From positions 1 through 64,000 of the forward strand of contig CANOBT010000015.1 in assembly GCA_947564305.1 (NCBI GenBank): a stretch of 64,000 nucleotides of DNA. The letters are read 5' to 3'. The position numbers and the translations under genes are program-made. The notes beneath the pieces were generated by a model that was not told where the DNA came from, did not search any database, and saw nothing but the letters and a program-made list of their open reading frames with translations. Below are positions 61,971 through 64,000 of this stretch, piece by piece. Each line of letters begins with the position of its first letter. Position 1 is the first letter of the stretch. The stretch comes from an uncultured Lachnospiraceae bacterium. GTDB lineage: Bacteria; Bacillota_A; Clostridia; Lachnospirales; Lachnospiraceae.

Positions 61971-62894
61971 TTACGGACTCTCCAGAGGGAGATTCACAGA
62001 AACTACTGTCCCCTCGCCCACCTTCGAGCGCACCTCCAAAAATCCTCGCTGCTTCATCACGATTTCCCGTGCCAGGTATAGTCCGATTCCCACGCCTTCC
62101 ACCTCTGCCGACTCCGGTTCCCTGTAGAACCGCTTGAAAATCTTGGGAATCCTGGATTCTGCAATTCCTCTCCCATTATCCTTAATCTTAATCCGCACAA
62201 AAAAGTCTGTCTTTCCGGCCGAAATTTCCAGCCTGCCTCCGGCCCTCGTATATTTCACTGCATTATCTATAATGTTGAAGACCGCCTCTACGGTCCATTT
62301 TCTATCAAAATATGCACACAGACCTTCGTCGCAGGATATTTCTATATCAATATCTTTCTCTTCCGCTTTCAATGCCACGTCACAAACGGCCTGTGCAATC
62401 AGCTCATACACCGAGTTTTGTTCGGGCTCTACTTTTACGATTCCGGTTTCCAACCTGGACATGCGGATCATGCTTTTCATAAAAAATTCCAGCTTATCCA
62501 CCTGATGTTCCACTGCGCACAGACATTCCGCACGTTTCGCTTCTTCTAGTTCTTCTCTCTTCAATAAATCATGGTACATACGGATACTGGCAATGGGCGT
62601 TTTGACCTGATGAGAGATGTCGGAAATCATGGCTTCAAGCTGCTCTCTCTGACGGAAATTTTCCTCAGATTTCATCTCCATTGTCTCATAAAGCCGACGC
62701 ATTTTCATACGGACTTTCCCGTCCAACGTCTCCTCATCTTCCTGAAAATCAATCTCCTTTTTCCCTGCTGTCATTGCATCCAAATAATCTGAAAGCTGCT
62801 CCGTAAAATGAATCAGCCCCCTTCTGGCATAAGCCACAGCCCCAATACTTACTACAAAAAGCAGCAGAGAAAGTGCAAATATTACCCTTTCCAT
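61971..62894 (-). CDS. sensor histidine kinase of the ABC exporter cluster
   Basis: A 307-residue kinase with one N-terminal membrane span (IFALSLLLFVVSIGAVAYA) and almost no extracellular part. The phosphorylated histidine is in DISHQVKTPIASIRMYH; ATPase motifs are IDNAVKYTRAGGR, IKDNGRGIAESRIP and GVGIGLYLAREIV. Small intramembrane-type kinases next to FtsX exporters often sense the transporter itself. Its start overlaps the regulator gene end by 13 bases. Confidence 0.93.
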   Translation of the reverse strand: MERVIFALSLLLFVVSIGAVAYARRGLIHFTEQLSDYLDAMTAGKKEIDFQEDEETLDGKVRMKMRRLYETMEMKSEENFRQREQLEAMISDISHQVKTPIASIRMYHDLLKREELEEAKRAECLCAVEHQVDKLEFFMKSMIRMSRLETGIVKVEPEQNSVYELIAQAVCDVALKAEEKDIDIEISCDEGLCAYFDRKWTVEAVFNIIDNAVKYTRAGGRLEISAGKTDFFVRIKIKDNGRGIAESRIPKIFKRFYREPESAEVEGVGIGLYLAREIVMKQRGFLEVRSKVGEGTVVSVNLPLESP

Positions 62895-63553
62895 TGATAT
62901 CCCATTCCATATAACGTTTTGATATATTCGCGGCCGTCGCCTTCTATTTTCTTTCTCAGACGATTAATATTGACCGCCACCGTATGTTCATCCACAAAAT
63001 TCCCGCTGTTGTCCCATATTTTCTCTAACAAAACCCGTTTTGTCATCACAGTGTTTGGATTTGCAATCAAGAGCCTCAAAATCTTATATTCTGTCGGGGT
63101 CATAGTCAAAACCTCTTCCCCCCGCGCAGCCGTTAATTTGTCAAAATCAATTTTTAAATATCCATCATTATATTGAACCCGCTCTTCCTTCGCTCCTGTC
63201 TTGCGAAGCGCCGCCTGAATTCTTCTATGAAGTATCGGGACCTTGAAGGGTTTCGTAATATAATCATCTGCGCCGCAGTCAAATCCCTTCAATTCATCCT
63301 GCTCCATATCCCTTGCCGTCAGCAGGATAACCGGGATATCCTGCTCTGCTTTCACCGCCTTGCAGAAATCAAATCCATCCCCATCCGGCAGATTTCCGTC
63401 CAATAGAATCAAATCGATTTCGTTTTCATCTAAGAGCGCAATCCCCTCTCCCAAGGTAAACGCAGAGTATACTTTATAATTCTCAATTTCCAGATCATAA
63501 ACAAGGCCCGTATTCAAAGCCCGATCATCTTCAATCAATAAAATTTTTTTCAT
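62882..63553 (-). CDS. OmpR-family response regulator of the ABC exporter cluster
   Basis: A 223-residue regulator: KKILLIEDDRALNTGLVYDL, IDLILLDGNLPDGDGFDFCK (phosphorylated D), VILLTARDMEQDE, DDYITKPFKV; winged helix TMTPTEYKILRLLIANPNTV and VAVNINRLRKKIEGDG. It is the first gene of a regulator-kinase-ATPase-permease series on the minus strand. Confidence 0.95.
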   Translation of the reverse strand: MKKILLIEDDRALNTGLVYDLEIENYKVYSAFTLGEGIALLDENEIDLILLDGNLPDGDGFDFCKAVKAEQDIPVILLTARDMEQDELKGFDCGADDYITKPFKVPILHRRIQAALRKTGAKEERVQYNDGYLKIDFDKLTAARGEEVLTMTPTEYKILRLLIANPNTVMTKRVLLEKIWDNSGNFVDEHTVAVNINRLRKKIEGDGREYIKTLYGMGYQWKG

Positions 63554-63598
63554 AAGGGCTCTCCTCGTATCATCAGTCTGCAGCCAGAGAAAATCCGC

Positions 63599-63802
63599 TT
63601 ACCAAAGAGAAACCTCATCTGCTTTTCTTGGAGCCGCCTCCACTTTCTTCGCTGCCCCTGCTATTCCCTGATCTTCCTCTGTCAATTCCGCCGAATGCTT
63701 CCTGATTTCCGCATTCAAGGCTCTTACTTCTTCCATCGTCTGGCATTTGTCTGTTGCCGTGGTTATCAGCCATGCTATAAAATGCATTTGTTTATCCGTC
63801 AT
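63599..63802 (-). CDS. small hypothetical protein
   Basis: A 67-residue protein: MTDKQMHFIAWLITTATDKC, QTMEEVRALNAEIRKHSAEL. It is helical, without a clear membrane span, and I do not recognise the family. The start at 63802 has GGAGG 8 bases upstream. A good promoter lies at 63904-63932. The leader between them contains GTGCGC/GCGCAC and CAAACC/GGTTTG palindromes. Confidence 0.6.
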   Translation of the reverse strand: MTDKQMHFIAWLITTATDKCQTMEEVRALNAEIRKHSAELTEEDQGIAGAAKKVEAAPRKADEVSLW

Positions 63803-63883
63803 TGTGGTTACCTCCATTTTTCAGGCTGTCTCTTTTGATAGTATTATCATAGAAGTGCGCTGATGCGCACGCAGGTCATCAAA

Positions 63884-63909
63884 CCTTCGGTTTGGTGACA
63901 ATTATTATA
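63884..63909 (-). promoter_or_regulatory. element shared with the LUD gene promoter
   Basis: TATAATAATTGTCACCAAAC then CGAAGG on the minus strand; 24 of 26 bases match 41234-41259. The left part is the -10 box. Confidence 0.5.
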
Positions 63910-63932
63910 CCCTAAATCAAAATTGAAGACAA
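63904..63932 (-). promoter_or_regulatory. promoter of the small protein gene
   Basis: Minus strand TTGTCT (63927-63932), 17-base spacer, TATAAT (63904-63909). Confidence 0.65.
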
Positions 63933-63934
63933 TC

Positions 63935-64000
63935 TTAAACTTTCTCAATTTTAAAAGAATAGCTCTCCTTGCCGTCATATTCATATTCCATTGAAAAAGC
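63935..64000 (-). CDS. C-terminal end of a gene cut by the window edge
   Basis: The minus strand is open from the edge to TAA 63935-63937 and encodes AFSMEYEYDGKESYSFKIEK then V. The 21 residues do not allow a family call. The frame is supported only by the clean codon run and a stop just before the promoter of the next gene. Confidence 0.4.
   Translation of the reverse strand, partial: AFSMEYEYDGKESYSFKIEKV

Overview
The window looks like a chromosomal segment of a spore-forming member of the Clostridia, most likely family Lachnospiraceae. The evidence is the gene content and order: hup-rqcP-yabP-yabQ-divIC-spoIIE, rpsF-ssb-rpsR, gdpP-like-rplI-dnaB, a CotS-type coat kinase, class B sortase, mutS2, a 2x[4Fe-4S] ferredoxin, and many OmpR-type two-component systems with FtsX-type ABC transporters. 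No rRNA, tRNA or CRISPR array was seen. Family and function calls come from reading motifs only; no database search was run.

Layout. 1-5.6 kb: accessory genes with remnants (partial methyltransferase, cupin protein, degraded methyltransferase/DUF3781 pair, TetR-regulated MFS exporter, Rpn-type nuclease). 5.6-9.4 kb: GH42 beta-galactosidase, NYN/OST-HTH protein, YfcE phosphoesterase. 9.7-12.9 kb: a compact four-gene cassette that I cannot assign (soluble protein, coiled-coil protein, polytopic membrane protein, lipoprotein with a C-terminal OmpA-like domain), placed directly behind spoIIE. 12.9-18.2 kb: sporulation/division cluster, HU and phosphoglucomutase. 18.4-25 kb: AAA-ATPase/PD-(D/E)XK protein, gene remnants, CotS-like kinase, cca, asnS. 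25.2-33 kb: a secreted, sortase-anchored CAP protein whose promoter spacer carries a C9 tract, mutS2, a two-component system facing an orphan solute-binding lipoprotein, and ferredoxin. 33-41.2 kb: MerR-like protein, dnaB, rplI, gdpP-like, rpsR-ssb-rpsF, DUF951, sortase B, LUD protein.

41.5-50.1 kb is a mobile region: a broken paralogue of the 18.4 kb ATPase, then an approx. 7.2 kb integrated element with divergent repressors, several frameshifted genes (including a sigma factor split at a G8 run), a type I toxin-antitoxin locus, a HIRAN protein and a tyrosine integrase, bounded by a 12-base direct repeat. A broken BrnT/BrnA module lies just outside. 50.1-53.3 kb holds two flavodoxin-type proteins with TetR regulators and a second small hydrophobic toxin locus. 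53.5-64 kb holds two two-component systems, an SGNH esterase, a NUDIX protein and an FtsX-type ABC exporter, with an ABC ATPase remnant and a pair of palindromic repeats.

The strongest leads are the homopolymer in the CAP-protein promoter (a likely phase-variable switch), the unassigned four-gene membrane/cell-wall cassette, the G8-interrupted sigma factor, and the two type I toxin loci.
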